Counted from the stretch's first letter, positions 51,668-61,378 are shown. The stretch is DNA of 64,000 nt from an uncultured Acidaminococcus sp. (GCA_900554515.1 USHN01000002.1:62001-126000); one strand, 5' to 3'. The notes: generated by a model from the sequence alone, not told the origin. A program made the numbers and translations.

Positions 51668-53764
51668 ATGAAACGTTATCAAAAACTATTTCTGGCCTTG
51701 GTGGGATTGGGACTATGTGCTACGCTCTATCTCAATTTCCAGCGGGCACAGGTAGAAAACGCTAATAAAACAATAGAAACCGTAATGGAATATAACTCCT
51801 TGGTGCGAATTGCCCAAAATGAGGGGGTTCCTAAAGAGACGGTCTTTAAAGAATTTAAGAAGCGGGGAGTAACGACTCTCGCTGTCTTTGATACCAGTCT
51901 GGATAAGCTGGTACAGAATGGAAGTATTACTGCCATTACGGGGACAGAACTGCTTAGGCAAAAGAATACGGAAAGCCTATCTCCTTTGTGGCAGCAGGTA
52001 ATCCATCGTCCAGATTTTACAGTGGATGCTGTCTATTTGATGGCGGGTACCAGCGAACGGGCCTTACAGGAAGCCGCTGAGGATATACGGTTGCGTTTTG
52101 GTCCCAGCAGGATCCGGGAAATGAGCGCTTCTCCAAGGATTTTCCAATTTACCGGGGATATGATAAACAGCAAGAATGCGGTTGCCGGTGACCAGCGGGG
52201 CGTGCGGGAGATGGACTTGGGTCCCAGTACCGACGAATTAGAAGATGTGACGAAAAATGGGTTTATGGTTGCTGTTCGTCCCACTAACTATTGTGCCAGG
52301 TATACTGCAGAAGCTGCCAGTGAAAAAGAGCAGGTGGAGGCCTTTTTCAAACGCTTGGATCAAAGCGGGGCACATATTTCCCTGATTTTGGGCAGCGGCA
52401 AGCAGATGCTGGGCAATCCGGATCAGCTGCCTCTGGTTGCAGAGAAATTGCTGCGCCGGCATATTACGCTAGGTATGGTAGAAGGTGTAACACAGCTGCA
52501 GTTTATTAAACTAGAAGGGCTGACCGACCTGGCAAAACTCATGCACTACCAGGGTGCACGTACCTATGTCATTGCCGATGCAGAGCAGCGTAAAATGGAA
52601 GTGTTTGATGCGTTCCGGCGCTGGTCTTTATCGGATGAAGAACGGAATATCCGGGTGAATTATATTAAAACATTCCTGACCCCTCGTGATAATAAAACCC
52701 TCCTTGCTACTAACCTGGACTACGTGGAGCAGGTAACGCAGGATGTAAGCCGCAAAGGATTTGAAAGTGGGCCGGCAGCGATTTATCAAGTATACCAACC
52801 CAGCCGATTATTTTATATTCCTATGGTCTTTTCCCTGGCTGCTGCCTGGTGCCTGTATTTCTTAAAAATGGGGATTTTGCGGGAAGCGCACTACGCTAAA
52901 TTGACCGCAGCATTAGGAATTTTACTTTGTGCAGGCATTGCAGCAGGACCCCTTACTCTTTTAACAAGGCAGTCGATTGCCTTGGGCGCTGCTGTTATCT
53001 TCCCGGTGCTTTCCATTAGCCGCATGCTTACTATTTGGGATAAAAATAATGGACAAGGTTCGTTACTTAAAGTTGCGTCCAGCAGCGTTGTCTATTTGTT
53101 TGAAACCCTGCTCCTCAGCATGGTAGGAGCTTCTATGATCGGAGCGGTATTAAGTGATACCCGCTTTCTTTTGGAACTGGACATCTACAGGGGGGTTAAA
53201 GCAACCTTTATGCTCCCTGTGATCCTCACGTTCCTGCTATTTATTCGTACCCACGGATTGTGGCGGGAAGGGGAATCCTGGTTAGCTCCATTACGCCGGA
53301 TTAAAAACTTTTTAGCCCGGCCGCTGACGCTAAAAGCGCTTGTGATACTAGGCATATTTGCCTTTGTAGCATGGGTGTTTATTGGCCGCAGCGGGCATAC
53401 GGCAGGTGTGCCAGTACCTGGTATTGAAATTAAGCTCCGCTGGTTCTTGGAAGAAACCATGCGGGCGCGTCCCAGGGAAAAAGAATTTCTTATTGGACAT
53501 CCAGCCTTCTTTCTGGCTGCTTGGGCTGCCTGGAAGAAACTCCCAGTATGGTTTTACGGACTATGTACCGTAGGAGCGGTCATCGGACAGGGCAGTGCTG
53601 TGCAGACTTTTTGCCATATGCGCTCCCCAATTTTACTAAGTTATACCCGTGCCTGGGATGGCTTTCTGGTAGGCTTTGTACTGGGTCTTATTGCTTTATG
53701 CCTTTTTGCGGGTATCTACAGGGTATGGAAAACATGGTGGCAGAGGAGGAACGGACTTGCGTAA
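51668..53764 (+). CDS. DUF5693-family membrane protein
   Basis: A 698-residue membrane protein. One N-terminal membrane helix (about 6-22) is followed by a large, probably extracellular domain (about 30-370, with EGVPKETVFKEFKKRGVTTLAVFD and a repeat-like LILGSGKQM). Then come about eight membrane helices (375-690). It matches my memory of DUF5693 proteins, regularly next to csaB in Firmicutes; no function is assigned. The adjacency suggests a part in export or pyruvylation of a wall polymer, which is inference. It starts one base after prfB and overlaps csaB by 8 bases. Confidence 0.8.
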   Translation: MKRYQKLFLALVGLGLCATLYLNFQRAQVENANKTIETVMEYNSLVRIAQNEGVPKETVFKEFKKRGVTTLAVFDTSLDKLVQNGSITAITGTELLRQKNTESLSPLWQQVIHRPDFTVDAVYLMAGTSERALQEAAEDIRLRFGPSRIREMSASPRIFQFTGDMINSKNAVAGDQRGVREMDLGPSTDELEDVTKNGFMVAVRPTNYCARYTAEAASEKEQVEAFFKRLDQSGAHISLILGSGKQMLGNPDQLPLVAEKLLRRHITLGMVEGVTQLQFIKLEGLTDLAKLMHYQGARTYVIADAEQRKMEVFDAFRRWSLSDEERNIRVNYIKTFLTPRDNKTLLATNLDYVEQVTQDVSRKGFESGPAAIYQVYQPSRLFYIPMVFSLAAAWCLYFLKMGILREAHYAKLTAALGILLCAGIAAGPLTLLTRQSIALGAAVIFPVLSISRMLTIWDKNNGQGSLLKVASSSVVYLFETLLLSMVGASMIGAVLSDTRFLLELDIYRGVKATFMLPVILTFLLFIRTHGLWREGESWLAPLRRIKNFLARPLTLKALVILGIFAFVAWVFIGRSGHTAGVPVPGIEIKLRWFLEETMRARPREKEFLIGHPAFFLAAWAAWKKLPVWFYGLCTVGAVIGQGSAVQTFCHMRSPILLSYTRAWDGFLVGFVLGLIALCLFAGIYRVWKTWWQRRNGLA

Positions 53765-54851
53765 GATTCTGATTTCTGGATACTATGGCTTTTCTAACGC
53801 CGGGGATGAGGCAATGCTGACTGCTATTGTCACGGGACTCAGAGCCCAGGATCCCCAGGTAGAACTGACTGTTTTGTCCGGACATCCAGAACTGACCCAG
53901 TCATTGCAACAGGTGAAATCCATTCACCGCTTTAATGCTTTAGGGATTTTACGGGAGATGTGGCGTACGGATCTCCTGCTTTCCGGCGGAGGCAGTTTAT
54001 TGCAGAATGTTACCAGCCAAGTGAGCCTCTTTTATTATTTGTCCATTATTGGGTTAGCTGCCCTTTTTGGGAAAAAAATCATGCTTTTTGCCCAGGGTAT
54101 CGGCCCTATCCGCGGACGGTTTGCCCGGTGGCTTACCCATTGGGTTTGCCAAAAAGCAGATTTGATCACGGTACGGGACGATGGCTCCCTGAATGATTTA
54201 AAGCGCATGGGGTTTAAAGAAAGTGCAGTACATGTAACCAGTGATGCCGTATTCTCCCTGCCTGAGGGACAGCTTGCCGCCGGGGAAAAAAGACTGGCTT
54301 CCTTAGGCCTTGACCTTAAGCGTCCGATTATCGGTATGGCTCTCAGGCATTGGAAGGGGGAAGAACGGTATATCCGGGAATTTGCGCAGGCTGCGGATCG
54401 GTTAAGTGCAGCCTATCATGCCCAGATTTTGTTTATTCCCCTGCAGTTTCCCTCCGATCTTGAACTATCCCGCCGCGTACAAGCACAGATGAAAGCAAAG
54501 AATGCTGTATTTATCCTGCCTGCCAAATGCTCTACCCAGGGATATCAGGATCTGGTGCGCTGCTGCCATATACTTATCGGGATGCGGCTTCACGCTCTGG
54601 TTTTTGCAGCGCTTAATAATGTGCCTTTTATGGCAGTATCCTACGATCCGAAGGTAGACCGCTTTGTTAAGGGCATGGAAGGTGCAATAGCGGGAAATAT
54701 AGATACGATTACAGCAAGCGAGATTGTTCAGGCGGCGGCGTCCCTGTGGCATAAAGATGGGCGGCAGCCCAGCAATAAAATCCAGGCTCTGCGCCAGGAA
54801 GCTGTCGCCAACTTGCAGCGGGCACTGGAACTTTTGCCCCAGAGTAAATAA
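53757..54851 (+). CDS. csaB: Polysaccharide pyruvyl transferase CsaB
   Basis: Adds pyruvate ketals to a cell-wall polysaccharide, the ligand for SLH-domain proteins. The 364 residues begin KILISGYYGFSNAGDEAML (about 3-21), the family's N-terminal signature. LLLSGGGSLLQNVTS and LIGMRLHALVFAA (about 278-290, with the conserved Arg and His) follow. I take TTG 53757 as start because GAGGAGG lies just upstream. In-frame codons further back fall inside the preceding gene. In Negativicutes, SLH proteins often tether the outer membrane, so CsaB may serve envelope anchoring (inference). Confidence 0.9.
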   Translation: MRKILISGYYGFSNAGDEAMLTAIVTGLRAQDPQVELTVLSGHPELTQSLQQVKSIHRFNALGILREMWRTDLLLSGGGSLLQNVTSQVSLFYYLSIIGLAALFGKKIMLFAQGIGPIRGRFARWLTHWVCQKADLITVRDDGSLNDLKRMGFKESAVHVTSDAVFSLPEGQLAAGEKRLASLGLDLKRPIIGMALRHWKGEERYIREFAQAADRLSAAYHAQILFIPLQFPSDLELSRRVQAQMKAKNAVFILPAKCSTQGYQDLVRCCHILIGMRLHALVFAALNNVPFMAVSYDPKVDRFVKGMEGAIAGNIDTITASEIVQAAASLWHKDGRQPSNKIQALRQEAVANLQRALELLPQSK

Positions 54852-54869
54852 ATTAAGGAGGTGCCCGAA

Positions 54870-55556
54870 ATGCTCATTATGCGCCATGCAGGGAAAATAT
54901 ATCCGGGCGGGGCAGCGGCCCTGACGGATGTCAATATACATATTCAATCAGGAGAGTTCGTTTTTCTAGTGGGCCCCAGCGGTGCAGGAAAATCCACGTT
55001 TATGAAACTCATTACCCGGGAAATTGAGCCCACCAGCGGCCAAATCCTAGTAGACGGGGTGGACGTCATGCAGCTGCATCGGGGGGATATTCCCTATCTA
55101 AGAAGGCAGCTGGGGATTGTATTCCAAGATTTTCGCCTGTTAAATGACCGCACGGCTTTTGAAAACGTGGCCTTTGCCATGCGTGTGATTGAAGCGCCCC
55201 GGAAAAAAATCAAATCCAGGGTACAGGAAGTTATGGAACTGGTAGGCCTCAAAGACCGAATGAACAACTATCCTGGGGAAATGAGCGGCGGAGAGCAGCA
55301 ACGCGTTGCAATTGCCCGGGCTATCGTAAACGATCCTTTGATGGTGATTGCGGATGAACCTACAGGGAACCTGGACCCGGAAACCAGTATGGATATTATG
55401 AATATTTTCTCCCAGATCAATCACAATGGAACTACCATCATCATGGCTACCCACGATAAGACGATGGTAGACTACATGCAAAAACGGGTTATTGCCATTG
55501 AAAACGGGCGCGTCGTCCGGGATGAACGTAAAGGAGTCTACGGGTATGAACTTTAA
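54870..55556 (+). CDS. ftsE: Cell division ATP-binding protein FtsE
   Basis: ATPase half of the FtsEX complex that activates peptidoglycan hydrolases. The 228 residues include Walker [15 protein letters not shown] (about 35-48), signature [16 protein letters not shown], Walker [15 protein letters not shown] and [13 protein letters not shown] 54870 is correctly placed behind AAGGAGGTG; the GTG at 54861 belongs to that site. The last 11 bases overlap ftsX. Confidence 0.95.
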   Translation: MLIMRHAGKIYPGGAAALTDVNIHIQSGEFVFLVGPSGAGKSTFMKLITREIEPTSGQILVDGVDVMQLHRGDIPYLRRQLGIVFQDFRLLNDRTAFENVAFAMRVIEAPRKKIKSRVQEVMELVGLKDRMNNYPGEMSGGEQQRVAIARAIVNDPLMVIADEPTGNLDPETSMDIMNIFSQINHNGTTIIMATHDKTMVDYMQKRVIAIENGRVVRDERKGVYGYEL

Positions 55557-56433
55557 TACACTGGAGTATTATATAAAAGAAACCTTTACCTCCCTGAAAC
55601 GCAACTCCCTAATGACCATTGCCTCTATTTCCACGGTTGCACTATCTATTCTGGTCTTAGGCATGTTTCTGGTCATGGTGCTGAACGTAAACAATATCGC
55701 CGCTCATCTGGAAAACCAGGTGCAGATTACGGTTTATATGAAAGATCAGGCCAGCGCTACGCAGCTGCAGCAGATGGAAAAAGTCTTAAAAAGTAGTGAA
55801 GGAGTGGTTGAGGTAACGCCGGTAAGCAAACAGCAGGCGCTTACGGAGTTTAAGAAACGTCTGGGAGATCAGCAGAGACTGCTGGATGCTCTGGGAGAAG
55901 ACAATCCTTTTCCGGCGTCTTTTGAAGTGCAGGTGGATCAACCGGAACGGATTGCCAAACTGGTGCCCCAAATAGAAAAAATGCCAGGAGTAGAAACAGC
56001 CCGTTTCGGGCAGGAAGCCGTAAAGAATCTCTTTCGTTTGACTCGTATTCTGCGGCTGGGCGGCCTCCTTTTAATCTTTCTTTTGGCTGTGGCTACCCTG
56101 TTTATTATTTCTAATACCATTCGGATTACGGTATTTGCCCGCCGCCGGGAAGTGAACATTATGAAATATGTGGGGGCGACAGACAGCTTCATCCGGTGTC
56201 CTTTTATTTTGGAAGGGATGCTCATGGGCTTTACCGGAGCCCTTTTGGCTGCACTAGCGCTGAACCAGCTCTATTTAGCGGCGCAGGAACGTATTTATGG
56301 TACGCTGGCTTTCTTCCCTCTGCTTCCCTATTGGCCTATGATGGGGATTCTGGGAGCCGGCCTTGTCCTAGTAGGGACGCTCATTGGCGCTTTGGGCAGT
56401 ATGCTGAGCCTGCAACGGTTCCTCAAAGTGTAA
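55546..56433 (+). CDS. ftsX: Cell division membrane protein FtsX
   Basis: A 295-residue four-helix membrane protein. The first helix (about 22-45, LMTIASISTVALSILVLGMF) is followed by an extracellular domain (about 46-165) that contacts the hydrolase partner. Three helices at the C-terminus include RRREVNIMKYVGATDSFIR, the FtsX signature. The ATG at 55546 follows AAAGGAGTC and lies inside ftsE; an earlier frame opening at 55492 is an artefact of that overlap. The partner is likely the M23 protein encoded next. Confidence 0.95.
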   Translation: MNFNTLEYYIKETFTSLKRNSLMTIASISTVALSILVLGMFLVMVLNVNNIAAHLENQVQITVYMKDQASATQLQQMEKVLKSSEGVVEVTPVSKQQALTEFKKRLGDQQRLLDALGEDNPFPASFEVQVDQPERIAKLVPQIEKMPGVETARFGQEAVKNLFRLTRILRLGGLLLIFLLAVATLFIISNTIRITVFARRREVNIMKYVGATDSFIRCPFILEGMLMGFTGALLAALALNQLYLAAQERIYGTLAFFPLLPYWPMMGILGAGLVLVGTLIGALGSMLSLQRFLKV

Positions 56434-56445
56434 GGGGGCGCTGCT

Positions 56446-57576
56446 ATGAATAAACAAGCGGCCATTCTGCTTACGCTGCTGCTTTCTACGCAGCTGGGAC
56501 TTACCACATGGGCAGAATCCATTCAGGATAAAAAAAATCAGCTGAACCAAGTTCAGCAGCAAATGGAACAAAAAGATGCGCAGCGCCAGGCGAAAAAACG
56601 GGAAGTGGGTAATGCAGTAGAACGTCTGCTGGAGGCCCAGACCGAATTGGCACAGGCTCAAAAGGAGCTGGCGCAGGTAGAACACCAGCAGCAGGCGCTT
56701 TCTATTGAAATCCGGCAAAATGAAGAGGCGCTCGCTGTCAAGCAAAAGGCCTATGAAAAGACCCGCGCCATGTATAAAAAACGCTTACGGGACATTTATG
56801 AAAATGGCCAGATCAATTATCTGGACGTACTGTTAGGTGCAGCAGATTTTCAGGACTTTTCCTCCCGGATGTACCTTTTGCAGCGCATCATTCAACGGGA
56901 TTTTGCCCTGATTGATAAGGTGGAAACCCAGCGCAAAGCCCTCCTGGCTGAGAAAAACCGGTTGGATGCCAAGAAACGAGAGCTGGACAATACCCATAAA
57001 CTCGTAACGCAGAAAAAGCAGTTGGTGGCAGAAAAAACCAAAGAACGCCAGCAGCTTTATCAACAGGCATTGGCTGAGAAAGCCCAGCTGGATACAGAAT
57101 ATGAAGCACTGCGAAAAAGCAGTGCGCAGATTACTGCCATGATCAAACGGATGGAAGAAGAAGGCCGGCTGCAAGCTCAGGCTCACGGTACGGGGCAACT
57201 AAGCTGGCCGCTTTATGGGCCGATTACTTCTCCTTTTGGTTGGCGGATTCATCCGATTTTTAAATCACGAATTTTCCACTCCGGGATCGATATAGGGGCA
57301 GATTACGGAGAACCAATCCATGCCGCGGACAGCGGGCGAGTGATTTTTGCCGGCTGGATGGGCGGGTATGGCAATGCGGTGATGGTTGATCACGGTGGGG
57401 GTATGGTGACGCTTTACGGCCACAATTCTTCTTTTACTGTGGGGGTAGGCCAAACGGTTGCCAAAGGCCAGACTATTGCATTGGCGGGCAGTACTGGGAA
57501 CTCAACCGGCCCTCACTGCCATTTTGAAGTGCGGCTGCATGGGGAAGTAACAAACCCTCTGCGGTATCTGCCATAA
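56446..57576 (+). CDS. EnvC-like M23 (LytM) murein hydrolase with coiled coil
   Basis: Secreted 376-residue protein: signal peptide (cleavage near TWA, about residue 24), long coiled coil (about 25-245, rich in Q, K, E and A heptads) and a C-terminal M23 domain. The domain starts at LSWPLYGPITSPFGWRIHP. All zinc ligands are present: HSGID (H-x3-D) and HCHFEVR (H-x-H). This differs from E. coli EnvC, whose LytM site is degenerate. It is probably a directly acting FtsEX-controlled hydrolase, comparable in role to CwlO or PcsB (inference). It starts 12 bases after ftsX. Confidence 0.92.
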   Translation: MNKQAAILLTLLLSTQLGLTTWAESIQDKKNQLNQVQQQMEQKDAQRQAKKREVGNAVERLLEAQTELAQAQKELAQVEHQQQALSIEIRQNEEALAVKQKAYEKTRAMYKKRLRDIYENGQINYLDVLLGAADFQDFSSRMYLLQRIIQRDFALIDKVETQRKALLAEKNRLDAKKRELDNTHKLVTQKKQLVAEKTKERQQLYQQALAEKAQLDTEYEALRKSSAQITAMIKRMEEEGRLQAQAHGTGQLSWPLYGPITSPFGWRIHPIFKSRIFHSGIDIGADYGEPIHAADSGRVIFAGWMGGYGNAVMVDHGGGMVTLYGHNSSFTVGVGQTVAKGQTIALAGSTGNSTGPHCHFEVRLHGEVTNPLRYLP

Positions 57577-57591
57577 AGGAGCGAAAATAGC

Positions 57592-58737
57592 GTGAAAAAA
57601 AGGTTTACAATCCTGCATCTGGTGGGAGCTGTAGTACTGTCCTTTGGGGCTTTTGCCGGAGGAATCTGTCTGCTCTTAAAAAGCTGGGTAGGCAGCCCAT
57701 GGCCGCTGATGCGCCTGGCGCAAACGCTTCATCTTATCCAGCAGCATTATGTTGGAGAAGTGGATCAGGGAAAGCTCTATGATGGCGCCCTAAAAGGCAT
57801 GGTAAGCATTTTGGGAGATCCCTATTCCAGTTATCTTAATCATGAAGATTTTGCTTCCCTGTCGGCCATGATAGAAGGACACTTCGGCGGTGTGGGTATG
57901 GTGATGGGCGTAAAAGACGGCCAATTTATTGTGGTAGCACCTATTGAAGATACACCGGCGTTTAAAGCAGGGATAAAGGCTGGAGCTGTACTCACGAAAA
58001 TTGATGGCAAGGAACTTAAAGGCCTGAGCCTGGATCAGGTAGTGAAACAAATCCGGGGCCAGAATGGTACGCAGGTAGTACTCACTCTTCAACAGGGAAA
58101 AGAAAATCCCAAGGAGTATACCATCGTTCGCAGCGATATTAAAATAAAATCCGTATACGGTAAAATGGATGATCATGGCATTGGATATATCCGGATTACC
58201 AATTTCAGCGAAGATACAGCCAAAGATTTCGGCGCCGAACTGCAGAAACTGCAGCAAGAAGGGATGAAGGCGCTGGTGCTGGACCTTAGGGATAATCCTG
58301 GCGGCCTTTTGCAAAGTGGAGTAGGAGTGGCGCGTTATTTGGTACCGAAAGGGCCCATTGTATCCATAACGGACAAACAAGGCCGTACGGATACGGAAAC
58401 TTCTAGTCTGGAAAAAGTTGCTTTTCCGCTGGCTGTTCTCGTTAATCATGGCACCGCCAGTGCTGCAGAAATTGTTTCCGGTGCTATCCAGGATACCCAC
58501 ACAGGAAAACTCTTTGGAACGAAAACCTACGGCAAAGGTGTCGTACAGAATGTGTATATGTTGGGCAGCGATACGGCGCTTAAGCTGACCATTGCAAATT
58601 ATTATACGCCCAGCGGCAGGAGCATTGATAAGGTGGGCATTACTCCGGATCAGGTGGTAGCGGCAGACGATGATGCAGGGAGTAATCAACTAACGGCGGC
58701 GGAAGCCTATCTGAAAGAGCAACTTAGAGCAAAGTAA
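57592..58737 (+). CDS. S41 carboxyl-terminal processing protease (CtpA/CtpB-like)
   Basis: Extracytoplasmic protease of 381 residues. There is an N-terminal membrane anchor (about 5-25), a PDZ domain (about 100-180, VAPIEDTPAFKAGIKAGAVL) and the S41 core. The catalytic Ser is in NHGTASAAEIVSGA (about 285-298) and the catalytic Lys in FGTKTYGKGVVQN. GTG start after AAGGAGCG. In Bacillus ctpB also follows ftsEX. It may degrade or process the hydrolase encoded just upstream, as Ctp proteases do elsewhere; that is inference. Confidence 0.93.
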   Translation: MKKRFTILHLVGAVVLSFGAFAGGICLLLKSWVGSPWPLMRLAQTLHLIQQHYVGEVDQGKLYDGALKGMVSILGDPYSSYLNHEDFASLSAMIEGHFGGVGMVMGVKDGQFIVVAPIEDTPAFKAGIKAGAVLTKIDGKELKGLSLDQVVKQIRGQNGTQVVLTLQQGKENPKEYTIVRSDIKIKSVYGKMDDHGIGYIRITNFSEDTAKDFGAELQKLQQEGMKALVLDLRDNPGGLLQSGVGVARYLVPKGPIVSITDKQGRTDTETSSLEKVAFPLAVLVNHGTASAAEIVSGAIQDTHTGKLFGTKTYGKGVVQNVYMLGSDTALKLTIANYYTPSGRSIDKVGITPDQVVAADDDAGSNQLTAAEAYLKEQLRAK

Positions 58738-58751
58738 AAAGGAGGCTAGGC

Positions 58752-60098
58752 ATGGACATGGCGATACAATGGGTACAGCAGCTGCAGCTTTTCTTCCAGC
58801 ACCTGACGCAGGGGCAATTTGCTGCACTGCTCCCGGGGGAACCAATGGGAAAACTATTGCTGCTGCTGGCAGTACTCTTGTTTTTAGGTTATCGCATCAG
58901 AACGTATCAGGTGCGCAAAGAGCGGCAGTTTAAATACCGGATTAACGGGCTCTTGTCCCATCTATGCACGACCTATGACCAGATGGAAGACGTAGATTGG
59001 AAGAACCAGAAAGTACAACGTTACACTTTTACTGATGGAACCATTCACGCAGAAAGCCATGAGATCGGTGGCGTGGCAGATCTGATTGGTCCTTTGCATC
59101 CGGAAGATGCAGGAAAATATACCCCGGAATTTATCAAAGGGGCTATTGAAAAAGCCATGAAAACCTGCGGACAGATTGAATTTACCGCCCGGGAAAAGAA
59201 AACTAATGAGGCTTTTGAATGGACCAGCTTTTTGCTACAGGGAATCCGGTCTGGCGCTACCCATGAACGGTCCTGCCTGTTGCTCAAACGGAATGTGGAT
59301 GCCGCACGGGGCGAGGAAATGGAACGCAGGGCCCAATTATCCCAGGATGCGAATGCAGCCCGGGAAGAGGCGGAGAAAAAGAGCCTGTTTATGGATCAGG
59401 TAAGTCAGGATTCCCAGCAGGCGCTGGAAACGCTGATGGATACCCTGAAAGAGCTGGAAATAGAAAAAGAGCCGGCTGCGCAGAGACAGCTGCTACAAAA
59501 CAGTTCTGGGCAAATTCTCTACCTGGAAAAAGTAAATAAAGCCATCCACGACCTGTCAGCCCTGGAAAACGGTTCTCTGCATCCAGTGCAAAAGCAGTTC
59601 AATATGGAGGAAACACTGGAGCAATGGAATGACATATACCAAAAAGAAGCTGAGAAGCGGAAAATTACTTTTAGCTATAGCTCCGAGCCCATCTTGTACC
59701 CCCATGTCATTGGGGATAAGGAGCGTCTCCAGGTCTTGCTGGATCATTTGCTCAGCAGCGCATTACTCTTTACTCCCACTGGAGAAAAAATTCAGTGCGG
59801 CGTACGGCAGAAACTGGTTCGCAGCCATCAGGTCGTGATGGAGTGGACCCTGGTTGCCCCGGCTATGCAAGTACCGGAAGAAATGGCAGAAAAAGTATTT
59901 TTACCTTATGGCATGGTGCAGGCTGTCAGCACAAGCGGTAATGGGGGGCTGGGTATCTCCATTATTTATCGTTTAGCGGAACTTTTGGGAGGCAAAATTC
60001 AAGTCATCCGCTCCCAAAATCGGGGTATGCGTTTTGTTCTGGAACTGCCATATGATTTTGTCAGCAGTATGGATGCCACGGCAACACCGAGTAAGTAA
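58752..60098 (+). CDS. Degenerate membrane histidine-kinase-like protein (predicted inactive)
   Basis: A 448-residue protein with one membrane helix (about 34-48), a PAS-like region (about 60-185), a helical DHp-like segment (about 195-265) and a HATPase-like domain (about 285-435). The usual phosphoacceptor motif (MSHE) reads VSQD, with Gln at position 219. The N-box (NLLSNA) reads HLLSSA (332-337), so the Mg2+-binding Asn is Ser336. The G1 box (DxGxGI) reads APAMQV (369-374). Only the G2 loop GGLGISI (398-404) survives. No response regulator is adjacent. It follows ctpA by 14 bases with AAAAAGGAGGC, so it belongs to the ftsEX block and may be a scaffold or sensor. Confidence 0.85.
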   Translation: MDMAIQWVQQLQLFFQHLTQGQFAALLPGEPMGKLLLLLAVLLFLGYRIRTYQVRKERQFKYRINGLLSHLCTTYDQMEDVDWKNQKVQRYTFTDGTIHAESHEIGGVADLIGPLHPEDAGKYTPEFIKGAIEKAMKTCGQIEFTAREKKTNEAFEWTSFLLQGIRSGATHERSCLLLKRNVDAARGEEMERRAQLSQDANAAREEAEKKSLFMDQVSQDSQQALETLMDTLKELEIEKEPAAQRQLLQNSSGQILYLEKVNKAIHDLSALENGSLHPVQKQFNMEETLEQWNDIYQKEAEKRKITFSYSSEPILYPHVIGDKERLQVLLDHLLSSALLFTPTGEKIQCGVRQKLVRSHQVVMEWTLVAPAMQVPEEMAEKVFLPYGMVQAVSTSGNGGLGISIIYRLAELLGGKIQVIRSQNRGMRFVLELPYDFVSSMDATATPSK

Positions 60099-60160
60099 GC
60101 AGTGTTTTCACTAACGGAGACTTTCTGTCACGCAAATAGAAGAAAGTGAGGGTGTGACTT

Positions 60161-61348
60161 ATGGTGAATGAAAAAATGTTTGAACTGGGATCCAAAAAAT
60201 CAACCATTCGGACGATTTTTGAATATGGACAAAAACGAGCCAAGGAAGTAGGTCCGGAAAATATCTGTGACTTCAGCCTGGGAAATCCAAACGTTCCGGC
60301 ACCGGACTATATTAAAGAAGCCGTACTGGACATTATGAATGAACTGCCACCCCAGGATATCCATAGTTACACGGTAGCGGCTGGAAATCCAGCTGTACGG
60401 GAAACACTGGCTAAGGACATCAACCGTCGCTTTGGAACTGACTTTACCGCTGGTAATCTGTTTATGGTCAGTGGGGCAGCGGCAGCTATCACCATTTGTT
60501 TCAAAGCCTTGGCTGAACCAGGAGATGAATTTCTGGTATTTGCACCGTTTTTCCCTGAATACCGCTGCTTTGTGGAAAGCACAGGGGCAACGTTGACGGT
60601 AGTCCCTGCTCGTACGGAAGATTTCCAGATTGACTTCACCGCTTTTGAAAAAACGCTGACGCCTCATACTAAAGGGGTTATTGTCAACTCTCCCAATAAC
60701 CCCAGCGGCGTAGTATATACCGAAGAAACCATAAAAAAATTAACTAGCCTGCTGGAAGTCAAGGAAAAGGAGTATGGGCATCCCATTTTCCTGATCAGCG
60801 ATGAGCCCTACAGGGAAATTGTTTACGGGGATATTCAAGTCCCTTATATCCCTCTTTACTATAAAAACACCTTGGTCTGTTATTCCTATAGCAAATCCTT
60901 CTCCCTGCCCGGGGAACGGATTGGATATATTGTGATTCCTGGTGCCGTGACGGATTTTGCTAAAGTCTACGGTGCTATTGCCGGGGCTGCCCGGGTAGAA
61001 TGTCATGTGAATGCGCCCAGCCTGTGGCAGCTGGTGGTTGCCCGCTGCGCGGGAAAACCTTCCAACATCAAGCCCTATGAGGAAAATGGAAAACTGCTGT
61101 ACCAAGGCCTGAAAGAAGCGGGCTTTACCGTTCTAAAACCCCAGGGCGCTTTTTATCTGTTTCCAAAATGCCTGGAAAAAGATGACTATGCTTTCTGTGA
61201 GCGGGCAAAAAAATATGATTTGCTACTAGTACCCGGTACGGATTTTGGCTGCCCCGGTTATTTCCGGGCCAGCTACTGTATTTCCCATAGTACTATTGAA
61301 AAAAGTCTGCCGCTCTTCAAAAAGCTGGCGCAGGAATATAGAAAATAA
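60161..61348 (+). CDS. PLP-dependent aminotransferase (class I/II)
   Basis: Fold-type I aminotransferase of 395 residues. DFSLGNPNVPAPDYIKEAV (about 37-55) lies near the start, VNSPNNPSGVVYTEE (about 173-187) carries the conserved Asn, SDEPYREIVY has the Asp/Tyr pair and YSYSKSFSLPGERIGY (about 243-258) has the PLP lysine. The C-terminal Arg that binds substrate carboxylate is in FRASYC. It is related to aspartate/alanine aminotransferases; the amino donor cannot be told. A GAGGGTGTGA site precedes the ATG. It is separate from the division block and ends without a clear terminator. Confidence 0.88.
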   Translation: MVNEKMFELGSKKSTIRTIFEYGQKRAKEVGPENICDFSLGNPNVPAPDYIKEAVLDIMNELPPQDIHSYTVAAGNPAVRETLAKDINRRFGTDFTAGNLFMVSGAAAAITICFKALAEPGDEFLVFAPFFPEYRCFVESTGATLTVVPARTEDFQIDFTAFEKTLTPHTKGVIVNSPNNPSGVVYTEETIKKLTSLLEVKEKEYGHPIFLISDEPYREIVYGDIQVPYIPLYYKNTLVCYSYSKSFSLPGERIGYIVIPGAVTDFAKVYGAIAGAARVECHVNAPSLWQLVVARCAGKPSNIKPYEENGKLLYQGLKEAGFTVLKPQGAFYLFPKCLEKDDYAFCERAKKYDLLLVPGTDFGCPGYFRASYCISHSTIEKSLPLFKKLAQEYRK

Positions 61349-61378
61349 GTTTATGGTGGCAGGACAGTACTACACCTC

